A stretch of 64,000 nt of DNA from Mycetocola lacteus (GTDB lineage Bacteria; Actinomycetota; Actinomycetes; Actinomycetales; Microbacteriaceae), in assembly GCF_003667575.1 (NCBI RefSeq), contig NZ_RCUY01000005.1:1-64000 (forward strand), written 5' to 3'. Shown here one piece after another: positions 31,896 through 41,583 of the stretch (position 1 is its first letter; every line of letters starts with the position of its first letter). The position numbers and the translations under genes are program-made. Under the pieces are notes generated by a model that worked only from the letters and a program-made list of their open reading frames with translations, searched no databases and was not told where the DNA came from.

Positions 31896-33497
31896 TTAGG
31901 CGAGCTCGATCAGGTCGTTGTAGTCCTTGTTCCAGTGGTCTTCCACGCCGTCGGGCAGGATCAGCACGCGCTCGGGGTTCAGCGCCTCCACGGCGCCCGA
32001 GTCGTGGGACACCAGGACCACGGCACCGGTGAAGTGTGCCAGGGCGTCCAGGATTTCCAGGCGGCTGGCGGGGTCGAGGTTGTTGGTGGGCTCATCGAGC
32101 AGCAGCACGTTGGCCGAGGACACCACCAGCATCGCCAGCGACAGACGGGTCTTCTCACCACCGGAGAGCACCCCGGCGGGCTTGTGGCCGTCGTCACCGG
32201 TGAACAGGAACGAACCCAGCACCTTACGCGCCTCGGTCTCGCCGATGTTCGGGGAGGCGGAGAGCATGTTCTCCAGCACGGTGCGCTTCACGTCCAGGTT
32301 CTCGTGCTCCTGAGCGTAGTAGCCCACCTTGAGGCCGTGACCGGGGATGATCTCACCGGTGTCCGGCTTGTCCACACCGGCGAGCATGCGCAGCAGGGTG
32401 GTCTTTCCGGCACCGTTGAGTCCGAGCACCACCACCTTGGAACCGCGGTCGATCGCCAGGTCCACCGAGGTGAAGATTTCCAGCGAACCGTAGCTCTTGG
32501 AGAGGTTCTTCGCCATGATCGGGGTCTTGCCACAGGGCGCGGGATCCGGGAAGCGGAGCTTTGCCACCCGCTCGACCTGACGCACCTCGTCGAGGCCGGC
32601 AAGCAGCTTCTCGGCGCGCGCGACCATCTGGTGGGCAGCCGCGGCCTTGGACGCCTTGGCACCGAAGCGGGCCGCCTGCAGCTGCAGGGTCGTGGCCTTC
32701 TTCTCGGCGTTGGCGCGCTCCTTCTTGCGGCGCTCCTCGTCAGCCTCGCGCTGACGCAGGTAGTTCTTCCAGTTCATGTTGTAGATGTCGATGACCTGGC
32801 GGTTGGCGTCGAGGTAGAACACGCGGTTCACGGTTTCGCCCACGAGCTCGATGTCGTGGGTGATCACGATGAAGCCGCCGCGGTAGTTCTTCAGGAACTC
32901 GCGCAGCCACACCACCGAGTCGGCATCGAGGTGGTTGGTGGGCTCATCGAGGATCATCGTCTGCGCGTCGGAGAACAGGATCCGCGCGAGTTCGATTCGG
33001 CGACGCTGACCACCGGACAGGGTGGACAGCGGCTGGTCGAGGATGCGATCCGGCAGGTTGAGGTTGCTGGCGATCGAGGCAGCCTCGGCCTCGGCGGCGT
33101 AGCCGCCCAGCGCGTTGAAGCGGTCGGTGAGGTTGCCGTACTTCTTCATCGCGGCCTCGGCCACGGCCGGGTCGGTGCTCGCCATATCCTGGGTGGCCTT
33201 GGCCATGCTCAGCGCGATCTGGCCGAGTCCACGGGCATCCAGAATGCGGGTGCGCGCGAGGTCTTCGGGGTTTCCGGTGCGCGGGTCCTGGGGCAGATAG
33301 CCCAGCTCGCCTCGGTTGTTGATCGCGCCGGCCGCGGCGGGAATCTCGCCGGCCAGGGTCTTGGTGAGGGTGGTCTTGCCGGCACCGTTACGTCCCACCA
33401 GACCGATCTTGTCGCCCGCGGCGACCTGGAAACTCACGTTTTCCATGAGTAGCCGTGCGCCAACACGGATTTCGAGATCCTGAACGGAGAGAGCCAC
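31896..33497 (-). CDS. ABC-F family ATPase (ribosome-associated type)
   Basis: A 533-residue protein with two ABC domains and no membrane segment. Walker A motifs are GRNGAGKTT and GLNGAGKTT; signatures are LSGGQRRRIELAR and LSGGEKTRLSLAM. The linker around residues 240-310 is a Lys/Arg/Glu-rich helix pair (LRQREADEERRKKERANAEKKA), the P-site tRNA interaction motif of this family. ABC-F proteins act on the ribosome E site as translation factors or antibiotic protection proteins. This group is widespread in actinobacteria and probably a housekeeping factor; resistance is not implied by sequence. Confidence 0.9.
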   Translation of the reverse strand: MALSVQDLEIRVGARLLMENVSFQVAAGDKIGLVGRNGAGKTTLTKTLAGEIPAAAGAINNRGELGYLPQDPRTGNPEDLARTRILDARGLGQIALSMAKATQDMASTDPAVAEAAMKKYGNLTDRFNALGGYAAEAEAASIASNLNLPDRILDQPLSTLSGGQRRRIELARILFSDAQTMILDEPTNHLDADSVVWLREFLKNYRGGFIVITHDIELVGETVNRVFYLDANRQVIDIYNMNWKNYLRQREADEERRKKERANAEKKATTLQLQAARFGAKASKAAAAHQMVARAEKLLAGLDEVRQVERVAKLRFPDPAPCGKTPIMAKNLSKSYGSLEIFTSVDLAIDRGSKVVVLGLNGAGKTTLLRMLAGVDKPDTGEIIPGHGLKVGYYAQEHENLDVKRTVLENMLSASPNIGETEARKVLGSFLFTGDDGHKPAGVLSGGEKTRLSLAMLVVSSANVLLLDEPTNNLDPASRLEILDALAHFTGAVVLVSHDSGAVEALNPERVLILPDGVEDHWNKDYNDLIELA

Positions 33498-33723
33498 TGC
33501 GGGTGTCCTTTGCTAACCAGGCACCACAAATAGCGCCATAAAAGTCGAGGTAAGTCACCCAGTCTACGCGGTTTAGCCACCGTGACCTATCTGAGACGCC
33601 CCGCGCCGCAATATCCGCCGCTCAGTTGGAGAGTGAGTGTCTGGGAATTTGGGGAGAGCCTCCGAGCGGCGCGCACCCGCATACCTAAACTGGCCACAGA
33701 TCCCCTATCGGAAGGAAATGACC

Positions 33724-34485
33724 ATGTCCGAGGTATTTGACGGTCTGGCTACCATCTACAATCAGCAGCGCCCCCGCTACCCCCACGCCGTGTACGCCCT
33801 GCTGGAGCAGCTGGTGGATCCGACGCCGCCGCTCAAGATTCTGGATGCGGGTGCGGGACCGGGCGTGGTCCTCGAAGATCTCCTCCCCACCTTCGGTCCG
33901 CTGGCCGAATATACCGCCGTGGATATTTCCGCGGACATGGTCGCCACCGGCGCCGAGCGCCTGCCCGAGGCCACCTGGGTTCACTCCCCGGTCGAGCCGG
34001 ATCTGGAGCAGCGCCGAGACCTCGCGCTGATCACCGTGGGCCAGGCCGCCCACTGGTTTGATCGCCCGCGGTTCTACGCGGCGGCCATCCAGGCGCTTCG
34101 CCCCGGCGGCGTGCTGGCAATCATCCAGAACAACCGCGACTACACCCGCGGCGGTTTCGCCCAGGCATGGGAGGAGCTGGCCGAGGCCTACTCCCCCGGC
34201 TACACCCGCACCTACCGCGATTTCCCCTACGCACAGGAACTGGCCGAAGCCTTCGCACCGGCCGATTCGGATCACGGCGTGTACCAGGCCGAGTGGACCC
34301 TCACCCGCTCCCCCGAGGACACCCGCGGCCGCGCGCTCTCCTCGAGCAAAATGCAGGCGGCCCTCGCCGCCGCCGGCGACACATTTGAGGCCGCCCTGGA
34401 TGCAGCCATCGCCGCGAACACCGAGGACGGTGAGGTTTCGCACACCATGATCACCGAGGTCTATTGGGTGCGCAAGGCCGCCTAG
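33724..34485 (+). CDS. class I SAM-dependent methyltransferase
   Basis: A 253-residue methyltransferase. Motif I is ILDAGAGPGVVLEDLL, the acidic loop is YTAVDISADMV, and motif IV region is LALITVGQAAHWFD, as in the UbiE/Coq5-like and trans-aconitate methyltransferase families. The substrate is not known. The ATG at 33724 lies 8 nt after GGAAGG; an in-frame ATG at 33718 is too close. Single gene with its own terminator. Confidence 0.82.
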   Translation: MSEVFDGLATIYNQQRPRYPHAVYALLEQLVDPTPPLKILDAGAGPGVVLEDLLPTFGPLAEYTAVDISADMVATGAERLPEATWVHSPVEPDLEQRRDLALITVGQAAHWFDRPRFYAAAIQALRPGGVLAIIQNNRDYTRGGFAQAWEELAEAYSPGYTRTYRDFPYAQELAEAFAPADSDHGVYQAEWTLTRSPEDTRGRALSSSKMQAALAAAGDTFEAALDAAIAANTEDGEVSHTMITEVYWVRKAA

Positions 34486-34503
34486 ACGCGGCAGCCATAA
34501 TAA

Positions 34504-34554
34504 CAACGGCGTCGGCTGTGTCCGGGATCACCCCGAACACAACCGACGCCGTTG
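34504..34554. terminator. terminator between methyltransferase and cysteine-rich gene
   Basis: A long hairpin (CAACGGCGTCGG...CCGACGCCGTTG, about 20 pairs with one G-U and a 5-nt loop) between convergent genes. Confidence 0.85.
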
Positions 34555-34580
34555 CCGTGTTGTGGCGACGTTATGGGCGC

Positions 34581-35000
34581 TTAGACCCGCTCGAGCAGAT
34601 GCAGGCTCGGGCTGTAGTCGATTGCCCAGTCGGTGTAGACGCCGGCGATCGCGCAGTCCTCGCAGCGCAGGCCCACGCTGACCCAGCGCACGTCCTCGCC
34701 CTCGATCGCGAAGCCCACGGCCACGGTGAAGTCGGTGCCGTCGCAGGTGCACTCGGCGGCGTCGAGTTCGATGTCGGAATCGGCGCGGTCCAGCAGGTCG
34801 GCCGAGTCGAGCAGCGCGACCTCGGTGTCGCACTTCGAGCACAGCCGCACGGCCACGCCCTGCTCATCGTCATAGCCGAGGGCGAAGACCTCGTTGCCGC
34901 AGGTACAGACGCAGTCGATGATGCGGTCTACCGGAAAATCGCCGGCCTCATAGTCGCGGATGGAGTCGTGCAGCTGTTCGCGGCCGGTACGGGAAGTCAT
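34581..35000 (-). CDS. acidic cysteine-rich protein, possible zinc-ribbon fold
   Basis: A 139-residue protein of unknown function. Nine cysteines are arranged as C30-x-C32-x-C34, C54-x2-C57, C84-x-C86 and C113-x2-C116, enough for two zinc sites. The protein is strongly acidic (many DD, DE and ED pairs) and lacks a signal peptide. The ATG at 35000 is the first in the frame. It is a single gene flanked by terminators. Confidence 0.7.
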   Translation of the reverse strand: MTSRTGREQLHDSIRDYEAGDFPVDRIIDCVCTCGNEVFALGYDDEQGVAVRLCSKCDTEVALLDSADLLDRADSDIELDAAECTCDGTDFTVAVGFAIEGEDVRWVSVGLRCEDCAIAGVYTDWAIDYSPSLHLLERV

Positions 35001-35033
35001 GCTGTCAGTTTACCGGCATAGGAGCGCACAAAA

Positions 35034-35060
35034 CCCCGCCCACCAAAATGGTGAGCGGGG
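35034..35060 (-). terminator. terminator of the suf operon
   Basis: CCCCGCTCACC pairs with GGTGGGCGGGG (one mismatch) and is followed by TTTTGTG on the minus strand, 15 bp after the sufT stop. Confidence 0.8.
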
Positions 35061-35074
35061 CTTTGAGAGGCAAA

Positions 35075-35404
35075 CTACATCGCGAAGCCGAGGGCCCGCA
35101 TCATGTCGCGGCCATCGTCGGTGATGCGCTCGGGGCCCCACGGCGGCATCCAGACCCAGTTGATCCGGAACGCCTCCACGACGCCATCGAGTGCCTCACC
35201 AGTCTGCTCTTCGAGCACGTCGGTCAGCGGGCAGCCGGCCGAGGTGAGGGTCATGTGGATGATGAGAGCGTTGTTCTCATCGTCCCATCCGAGGTCGTAG
35301 ATCAGGCCGAGGTCAACAACGTTCACCCCGAGCTCGGGGTCCATAACGTCCTTGAGCGCCTCGGTGACCTCGTCGTAACGGGCCGGGCTCAGGGTGGTAG
35401 ACAT
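35075..35404 (-). CDS. sufT: SufT/MIP18-type iron-sulfur cluster assembly factor
   Basis: A 109-residue DUF59 protein. It shows DVMDPELGVNVVDLGLIYDLGW and the conserved Cys58 in LTSAGCPLTDVLEEQ, then PWGPERITDDGRDMMRALGF. SufT helps mature FeS proteins when demand is high. It is the last gene of the suf operon, 9 bp after sufC. The cellular place is the cytosol. Confidence 0.9.
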   Translation of the reverse strand: MSTTLSPARYDEVTEALKDVMDPELGVNVVDLGLIYDLGWDDENNALIIHMTLTSAGCPLTDVLEEQTGEALDGVVEAFRINWVWMPPWGPERITDDGRDMMRALGFAM

Positions 35405-35413
35405 GGGTCTAGC

Positions 35414-36178
35414 CTACGCCTGGTCGGCGGTCTGGAGGTAGCGGTCGTAACCCTCGTCTTCCAGACGGTCGGCCAGCTCGGGGCCACCCTGCTCGGCAAC
35501 CTTACCGTTCACGAACACGTGCACGTGGTCCGGCTTGATGTAGCGCAGGATGCGGGTGTAGTGGGTGATCAGCAGCACGCCGAGGTCGGTGTTCTCCTGG
35601 GCGCGGTTGACACCCTCGGAGACGATCTTCAGCGCGTCAACGTCGAGGCCCGAGTCGGTCTCGTCGAGCACGGCGAACTTCGGCTTGAGCAGCTCAAGCT
35701 GAAGGATCTCGTGACGCTTCTTCTCTCCACCGGAGAAACCCTCGTTGACGTTGCGCTCGGCGAACACCTTGTCCATGCGCAGGTTGTCCATGGCGGTGCG
35801 CACCTCCTTGATCCAGGTACGGATCGCGGGGGCCTCACCATCGATGGCGGTCTTGGCGGTGCGCAGGAAGTTCGACACGGTCACGCCGGGGATCTCCACC
35901 GGGTACTGCATGGCGAGGAACAGGCCGGCGCGGGCACGCTCGTCCACGCTCATCTCCAGGACGTCTTCGCCGTCCAGGGTGATCGAGCCGGAGTCCACGG
36001 TGTACTTCGGGTGACCGGCGATGGTGTACGCCAGGGTCGACTTTCCCGAACCGTTGGGGCCCATGATGGCGTGGGTCTCGTTGGAGTTGAGGGTCAGGTC
36101 TACTCCGCGCAGGATCGGCTTGGTGCCCTGGTCGGTTTCCACGCTGACGTGCAGGTCGCGAATCTCAAGTACTGACAT
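35414..36178 (-). CDS. sufC: Fe-S cluster assembly ATPase SufC
   Basis: A 254-residue ABC ATPase. Walker A is GPNGSGKST, the signature is FSGGEKKRHEILQ as in all SufC, Walker B is FAVLDETDSGLDVDALKIV. It binds SufB and SufD to form the SufBC2D scaffold. It follows the Rieske gene by 4 bp. Confidence 0.95.
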   Translation of the reverse strand: MSVLEIRDLHVSVETDQGTKPILRGVDLTLNSNETHAIMGPNGSGKSTLAYTIAGHPKYTVDSGSITLDGEDVLEMSVDERARAGLFLAMQYPVEIPGVTVSNFLRTAKTAIDGEAPAIRTWIKEVRTAMDNLRMDKVFAERNVNEGFSGGEKKRHEILQLELLKPKFAVLDETDSGLDVDALKIVSEGVNRAQENTDLGVLLITHYTRILRYIKPDHVHVFVNGKVAEQGGPELADRLEDEGYDRYLQTADQA

Positions 36179-36182
36179 GGCG

Positions 36183-36506
36183 CTAGATCTCTTTCGTTAC
36201 GGTCGGGTCGATAAAAATGTCGCCATCGCGCAGCTCCACGGCGTATACCGGGACGGGCTCATAGGCGGGAAGGGTCAGGGGCTTGCCGGTTTTCAGCGAG
36301 AATGCGGACCCGTGAGCCCAGCACTCGAGGGTCTCCCCCTCAACAAACCCCTCGGCGAGGGAAATATCGCCGTGGGTGCAGGTGTCTCCGATTGCGTGGA
36401 CCTCACCCTGCGCGTCCAACACGAGTGCGATCGGAGTGCCGTCGACCACCACGCGCAGGGCCTGGTTGAGGGTCAGATCGGCAAGGGCAGCAACACGGGT
36501 ACTCAC
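36183..36506 (-). CDS. Rieske [2Fe-2S] ferredoxin-like protein in the suf operon
   Basis: A 107-residue Rieske protein with ligands C43-x-H45 (DTCTHGD) and C62-x2-H65 (ECWAHGS). It resembles the ferredoxin subunits of aromatic dioxygenases but sits in the suf operon, starting with GTG that overlaps the sufD stop by 4 bp. An electron donor role in cluster assembly or repair is inferred from position; no dioxygenase gene is in the window. Confidence 0.9.
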   Translation of the reverse strand: MSTRVAALADLTLNQALRVVVDGTPIALVLDAQGEVHAIGDTCTHGDISLAEGFVEGETLECWAHGSAFSLKTGKPLTLPAYEPVPVYAVELRDGDIFIDPTVTKEI

Positions 36507-37702
36507 GACTGGAGGTCACCCGCCGCAAGCTCGCGCTCGATGGCGGCCTCGATGCGCTCACCCAGCTCGGCGTCGCCGATGCGCTGGATGATCTCCACCA
36601 GGAAGCCGTGCACCACGAGGCGACGGGCGTCGGCCTCGGCGATGCCGCGTGCCATCAGGTAGAACAGCTGCTCGTCGTCGAAACGACCGGTGGCGCTGGC
36701 GTGACCGGCGCCGGCGATGTCGCCGGTCTCGATCTCGAGGTTCGGCACCGAGTCGGCGCGGGTACCCTCGCTGAGCACGAGGTTGCGGTTCTCCTCATAG
36801 GAGTCGGTCGCGGTTCCGGTCTGGCGGATCAGAACGTCGCCGATCCACACGGTGTGCGCGCCCTCACCCTGGAGTGCACCCTTGTAGCTCACGCGGGAGC
36901 GGGTGTTCTCGGCGTCGTGGTCGACGTAGACGTGCTGCTCAAGGTGCTGGTGAGCGTCGGCGAAGTACACACCGAGCGACTCAATGTCGGCACCCTGGCT
37001 GCCCAGGTGGGTCGAGGGGTTCACTCGGACGATCTTGCCACCGAGGGTCACGGCCACGTGCTTGAGCTTGGCGTCGCGACCGATCTCGGCGAGGTGCTCG
37101 GCCAGGTGGCGGGCATCCTCCGCCCACTCCTGAACGCTCACCACGGTGAGCTGAGCGCCGTCGCCAACGATGATCTCGATGTTCTCGGTCAGCGCGGCCT
37201 GGCCGGCGTTTTCGAGGATGACCAGGGCGCGCGAGTGCGGTGCGGCCTCGATCACGGTGTGCGCGGCACGGGAGGCGTTCCCCAGTGCGCTGCGGTGCAG
37301 GCGGAAGGTCTTCTCCTCCTCGCCGGTGACCGAGATCACCAGGGCCTTCTCAAACGCGGTCCACGCGTTCGCGGCGGCCTTGTTCTCGGGGGTACCGGCG
37401 GTGCCAATCCGCTTATCGTCGCGACCCACCCAGGCCACGGCGACGCCGTCGACGGCGGGCGCCTCAAACGGATACTCGGATCCGTCCAGCTCGCCATCAA
37501 TCAGGTCGGCAAGCTGCGCGACCGGGGTGTACTTCCAGGCGGGCTCGCGACCGGTGACCGCCGGGAAGGCGGCCACATCGGTCGAGGCGAAGCGCTCGGA
37601 ACGGGTCTGGACCGGCACGAAGGCGTCGCCGCCGTCGCTGTGCGCCTTGAACCCGTGCTGTTCGGTTTCGGTGCTGCTGGTTGCAGGGGATGTGGTCGTC
37701 AT
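36503..37702 (-). CDS. sufD: Fe-S cluster assembly protein SufD
   Basis: A 399-residue SufB/D-family protein ending with the family helix region LFYLMARGIAEADARRLVVHGFLVEIIQRI. The beta-helix core lies at about 150-330. It lacks the extra N-terminal part that marks SufB. The ATG directly follows the sufB stop (0-bp gap). Confidence 0.93.
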   Translation of the reverse strand: MTTTSPATSSTETEQHGFKAHSDGGDAFVPVQTRSERFASTDVAAFPAVTGREPAWKYTPVAQLADLIDGELDGSEYPFEAPAVDGVAVAWVGRDDKRIGTAGTPENKAAANAWTAFEKALVISVTGEEEKTFRLHRSALGNASRAAHTVIEAAPHSRALVILENAGQAALTENIEIIVGDGAQLTVVSVQEWAEDARHLAEHLAEIGRDAKLKHVAVTLGGKIVRVNPSTHLGSQGADIESLGVYFADAHQHLEQHVYVDHDAENTRSRVSYKGALQGEGAHTVWIGDVLIRQTGTATDSYEENRNLVLSEGTRADSVPNLEIETGDIAGAGHASATGRFDDEQLFYLMARGIAEADARRLVVHGFLVEIIQRIGDAELGERIEAAIERELAAGDLQS

Positions 37703-39121
37703 TTAGCCGACGGATCCTTCCATGCCCATTTCGATGAGCTTGTTGAGTTCGAGTGCGTATTCCATCGGGAGCTCACGGGCGATCGGCTCGATAAAGCCGC
37801 GCACGATCATGGCCATGGCCTCATCCTGCTCGAGGCCGCGGCTCATCAGGTAGAACAGCTGCTCCTCGGAGACCTTGGTCACCGTTGCCTCATGACCCAG
37901 CTCGGCGTCATCCACACGAATGTCGATCGCCGGGTAGGTGTCCGAACGGGAGATGCGGTCCACCAGCAGGGCGTCACAGGCCACGGTGTTCTTCGAGTGG
38001 TGCGCGTTGGCGTCCACCCGGACCTCGCCGCGGTAACCGGCGCGGCCACCGCCACGGGCGATGGACTTCGACAGGATGGTCGACTGGGTGTGCGGGGCCA
38101 TGTGGATCATCTTGGCACCGGTGTCCTGGTGCTGACCGGGGCCGGCGAAGGCCACCGACAGGGTCTCGCCCTTGGCGTGCTCACCGGTGAGGTAGATCGA
38201 CGGGTACTTCATGGTGACCTTGGAGCCGATGTTGCCATCGATCCACTCCATGGTGGCACCCTCTTCGGCGATGGCGCGCTTGGTGACCAGGTTGTACACG
38301 TTGGTCGACCAGTTCTGGATGGTCGTGTAGCGAACGCGGGCGTTCTTCTTCACGATGATCTCCACCACGGCCGAGTGCAGCGAGTCCGACTTGTAGATCG
38401 GGGCGGTGCAGCCCTCGATGTAGTGGACGTAGGAGCCCTCGTCGGCAATGATCAGCGTGCGCTCGAACTGGCCCATGTTCTCGGTGTTGATCCGGAAGTA
38501 GGCCTGCAGCGGGATCTCCACGTGGACACCCTTGGGGACATACACAAACGAGCCACCCGACCACACGGCGGTGTTCAGCGCGGCGAACTTGTTGTCGCCC
38601 GAGGGGATCACGGTACCGAAGTACTCCTCGAAGAACTCGGGGTGCTCACGGAGCGCGGTGTCGGTGTCCAGGAAGATGACACCCTGCTGCTCGAGGTCCT
38701 CGCGGATCTGGTGATACACCACCTCGGACTCGTACTGGGCGGCCACACCGGCGACCAGGCGCTGACGCTCGGCCTCGGGGATACCCAGCTTCTCGTAGGT
38801 GTTCTTGATGTCCTCGGGCAGGTCTTCCCAGGTCTGGGCCTGCTTCTCGGTCGAGCGGACGAAGTACTTGATGTTGTCGAAGTCGATGGCCGAGAGGTCG
38901 GCACCCCAGGCGGGCATCGGCTTGCGTTCGAAGATCTGCAGGGCCTTCAGGCGTCGCTGCAGCATCCAGTCCTGCTCGTTCTTGAGGTTCGAGATGTTGG
39001 CAACGACCTCTTTGGAGATTCCTCGTTTGGCGGATTGACCCGCCGCATCCGAGTCGGACCATCCGAATTCGTAAACTCCCAGGGAGTCCAATTCGGGACG
39101 GTCAATGAGCACGTCTGACAT
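37703..39121 (-). CDS. sufB: Fe-S cluster assembly protein SufB
   Basis: A 472-residue scaffold protein. Family blocks include [64 protein letters not shown] and [22 protein letters not shown], with the conserved Cys in EGCTAP. It ends [26 protein letters not shown]. It is the first gene of the operon. The usual actinobacterial repressor gene sufR is not upstream; ctaA is divergent instead. Confidence 0.95.
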   Translation of the reverse strand: MSDVLIDRPELDSLGVYEFGWSDSDAAGQSAKRGISKEVVANISNLKNEQDWMLQRRLKALQIFERKPMPAWGADLSAIDFDNIKYFVRSTEKQAQTWEDLPEDIKNTYEKLGIPEAERQRLVAGVAAQYESEVVYHQIREDLEQQGVIFLDTDTALREHPEFFEEYFGTVIPSGDNKFAALNTAVWSGGSFVYVPKGVHVEIPLQAYFRINTENMGQFERTLIIADEGSYVHYIEGCTAPIYKSDSLHSAVVEIIVKKNARVRYTTIQNWSTNVYNLVTKRAIAEEGATMEWIDGNIGSKVTMKYPSIYLTGEHAKGETLSVAFAGPGQHQDTGAKMIHMAPHTQSTILSKSIARGGGRAGYRGEVRVDANAHHSKNTVACDALLVDRISRSDTYPAIDIRVDDAELGHEATVTKVSEEQLFYLMSRGLEQDEAMAMIVRGFIEPIARELPMEYALELNKLIEMGMEGSVG

Positions 39122-39221
39122 GTCTCTACCTCTTTTCTACCTGCCGGTAACAGAATTTCCGTACCTGGCATTCCCTCACGGTGATGCGCTATCAGGCGCG
39201 GGCATGAGAGGGGGGTGGCGC

Positions 39222-39241
39222 GAGACGCTCTCCGGCGTCTC
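39222..39241 (-). other. hairpin in the sufB leader within the sufB-ctaA intergenic region
   Basis: GAGACGC and GCGTCTC flank a 6-nt loop, 100 bp upstream of sufB. The whole gap 39122-39405 holds no gene and has AT-richer segments (39240-39340) suited to divergent promoters; TATAGAAT near 39330 on the minus strand is a -10 candidate for sufB. No SufR-type operator could be assigned. Confidence 0.4.
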
Positions 39242-39405
39242 TACAATTAGTTCAAGGGGGTTTCAGTACCTGGCCCGCGGCCGGCATGCAACGTGCCAAA
39301 CGCAGACAACTACTCGAACTCTTCGTATTCTATAGGTTCCGGCATATTTCCGCATGGGTGATTACCGCGAGCCGCACCGTTAACTAAGGATGGGGACCGA
39401 TTCCC

Positions 39406-40368
39406 GTGACCACGACCTCCCGGCCGACACCAAGCCTCTATCAGCGGATCACAAACTGGCTGCCGCAGAGCGTGAACCGACCGGTTCGTGTTTTCGCCTG
39501 GCTCTCGCTGATCTTCCAGACGGTGCTGATCGGCACCGGCGGCGCCGTGCGCCTGACCGGGTCCGGGCTCGGCTGCCCCACCTGGCCCAAGTGCACCCCC
39601 GAATCGCTGACCTCAACCCCGGAGATGGGGATCCACGGGATCATCGAGTTTGGTAACCGCACACTCACCTTCGTGCTGGTGATCATCGCCATCGGTGCCT
39701 TCCTCTCGGTGTGGAACCTGCGTAAGCGTCGCCGCGACCTGTTCTGGCTGACCTTCGCCCAGGGCATGAGCATCCCGCTGCAGGCGGTGCTCGGTGGCAT
39801 CGTGGTGCTGACCGGCCTGAACTCCTACCTGGTGGGTGCCCACTTTGTGATCTCGCTGGTGCTGGTGGGACTGACCACCGCGCTGGTCTACCGTGTGTAC
39901 CGCGGAGCCGCCGGCCCCAAGCGCAGCGCGGCGCCCTACCGGATCCTCACCCACATCATGACCTTCCTGGTTGCCCTGGCCGCGGTCATGGGCATCCTGA
40001 CCACCGGATCGGGTCCGCACGCCGGCGACGCCAACGTGCCCCGCAACGGCCTGGACCCCGAGTTCATGCAGCACCTGCACTCCTGGCCCGGCTACCTGAT
40101 GTTTGCCTCGACCGTCCTGATCCTGATCATCGGACTGCGCCTGCGCTACCCGGTGAAGCCGGTCATCTGGCTGCTGGTGGGACAGATCGCCCAGATCGTC
40201 CTGGGCATCGCCCAGTCACGCCTCGGACTGCCGGAGATCATGGTGGGTACCCACATGGTCCTGGCCGGCGTTGTGATCGCCCTGGCCACCCGGGTCATGC
40301 TGGATACCCGCACCTCGATCCCCGAGCCCGAGCAGGTGTCGGCAGAGCCACAGGCAGCACGCGCCTAA
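39406..40368 (+). CDS. ctaA: heme A synthase (COX15/CtaA family)
   Basis: A 320-residue membrane protein with eight helices. The first external loop has the Cys pair LGCPTWPKC after GSG, then ESLTSTPEMGIHGIIEFGNRTLTF with conserved Glu and His; the second half has the matching His sites (HLHSWPG, GTHMVLAG). It oxidises heme O to heme A for cytochrome oxidase. GTG start after AAGGA-like bases. It is divergent from sufB. Confidence 0.93.
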   Translation: MTTTSRPTPSLYQRITNWLPQSVNRPVRVFAWLSLIFQTVLIGTGGAVRLTGSGLGCPTWPKCTPESLTSTPEMGIHGIIEFGNRTLTFVLVIIAIGAFLSVWNLRKRRRDLFWLTFAQGMSIPLQAVLGGIVVLTGLNSYLVGAHFVISLVLVGLTTALVYRVYRGAAGPKRSAAPYRILTHIMTFLVALAAVMGILTTGSGPHAGDANVPRNGLDPEFMQHLHSWPGYLMFASTVLILIIGLRLRYPVKPVIWLLVGQIAQIVLGIAQSRLGLPEIMVGTHMVLAGVVIALATRVMLDTRTSIPEPEQVSAEPQAARA

Positions 40369-40380
40369 CCCGGCAGCAAG

Positions 40381-40422
40381 AAAGGGCGGTGGCCCCCTCT
40401 TCGGAGGGGGCCACCGCCCTTT
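40381..40422 (+). terminator. terminator after ctaA
   Basis: Perfect 19-bp arms AAAGGGCGGTGGCCCCCTC and complement around a TTCG tetraloop, followed by TT. It can act in both directions. Confidence 0.95.
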
Positions 40423-40548
40423 TGTCTGGGTACCCACGGTCCCGATGCGGGCTCACGTTGGTTCACGAGCGCTGAACGTATGTGCAGCTAAATCGACCCG
40501 CCCGATACCCAAAGCGCGAAACGTGCTGCACGAACGTGCAGATTCGCC

Positions 40549-41469
40549 CTAGAAGTGCAGCAGCGGGTCAATCCCCACCGCGAGGAACACCAGCGTGAGA
40601 TACGAGATGGAACCGTGGAACACGCGCATCGGACTCGCCGCCGCACCGCGGATAGCGAGGTTGTACAGGCGGTGTGTCTCAAAGATGAACCAGCCGCCGG
40701 CCAGCACCGCAACCACGCTGTATACGATGCCCATGTTGCCCACCGGAATCAGCAGCAGCGAGCAGGCCACGGTGGCCCACGCGTACAGGATGACCTGCAG
40801 GCCCACCTGGGCCCGACCGCGCACCACGGCGAGCATCGGGACACCCACCGAGCGGTAGTCCTCGCGATACTTCATCGACAGCGGCCAGTAGTGCGGCGGG
40901 GTCCAGAGGAATACCACGCCGAAGAGAATGAAGGGTTCCCAGGAGAGCGAACCGGTGACCGCCGACCAGCCGATCAGCACCGGGAAACAGCCCGCAATTC
41001 CGCCCCAGATGATGTTCTGAGCGGTGCGACGCTTGAGCCACAGCGTGTAGATCAGCACATAGAAAGCGATGGCCGCGACCGAGAGTGCGGCTGCCAGCAG
41101 GTTGGTGGTGAGGGCCAGCCACACCGTGGAAACCACCGCCAGAACCCAGGAAAACACGAGCGCCTCGCGCGGGCTGACCTCTCCGGTCACAAGCGGTCGA
41201 CCCTGAGTTCGGTTCATCACGCGGTCGATATCGCGGTCGAAATAGCAGTTGAACGCGCCGGCGGAACCCGCACTCAGCGCACCACCAATGACCGTGGCGA
41301 GGACCAGTCCGAGGGTCGGCAGACCACCCTGAGCGAGGATCATTACCGGGACCGTGGTCACCAGCAGAAGCTCCATAACACGGGGTTTTGTGAGCGCGAT
41401 GTACGCACGCACCTTGCGCTTGGCACCGATCTTCTCGGTGGCGACGGGGGTCAACTCTGCGACGTCCAT
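40549..41469 (-). CDS. ctaB: protoheme IX farnesyltransferase (heme O synthase)
   Basis: A 306-residue UbiA-type prenyltransferase. The first Asp-rich motif is [15 protein letters not shown]; the second region is [18 protein letters not shown], with [13 protein letters not shown] as the CtaB marker. Nine hydrophobic helices are visible. It adds farnesyl to heme B to give heme O for CtaA. The ATG at 41469 is used; GAAGAGG lies about 13 nt upstream, so a GTG at 41490 remains possible. It is divergent from tkt. Confidence 0.92.
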   Translation of the reverse strand: MDVAELTPVATEKIGAKRKVRAYIALTKPRVMELLLVTTVPVMILAQGGLPTLGLVLATVIGGALSAGSAGAFNCYFDRDIDRVMNRTQGRPLVTGEVSPREALVFSWVLAVVSTVWLALTTNLLAAALSVAAIAFYVLIYTLWLKRRTAQNIIWGGIAGCFPVLIGWSAVTGSLSWEPFILFGVVFLWTPPHYWPLSMKYREDYRSVGVPMLAVVRGRAQVGLQVILYAWATVACSLLLIPVGNMGIVYSVVAVLAGGWFIFETHRLYNLAIRGAAASPMRVFHGSISYLTLVFLAVGIDPLLHF

Positions 41470-41577
41470 TAGTTCTATATACCTCTTCACTCGACTCGCC
41501 CATCCTACGGGATCGGTTTCGGGCGACCAACCGTGCACGCGCGCCCGGACTCCCCCGCTATCGGGAGCGGAACTCCC

Positions 41578-41583
41578 TATACT
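41578..41583 (+). promoter_or_regulatory. -10 element TATACT upstream of tkt
   Basis: TATACT in the ctaB-tkt gap (41470-41736) is the best -10 match there and would give a 5' leader of about 150 nt for the pentose phosphate operon. No -35 of note and no riboswitch fold were recognised. Confidence 0.4.

Noticed and set aside
31896..33497. ABC-F gene as an antibiotic resistance gene
   Set aside because: The sequence fits the general actinobacterial ABC-F type, and no resistance signature can be read from it.
36608..39118. 836-codon plus-strand frame antisense to sufD-sufB
   Set aside because: Shadow frame caused by high third-position GC; the minus strand encodes clear Suf proteins.
40526..40541. 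CTGCACG-AA-CGTGCAG dyad near the ctaB end as terminator
   Set aside because: The 2-nt loop is too small for a stable hairpin and no U tract follows; it could be a binding site but nothing supports one.
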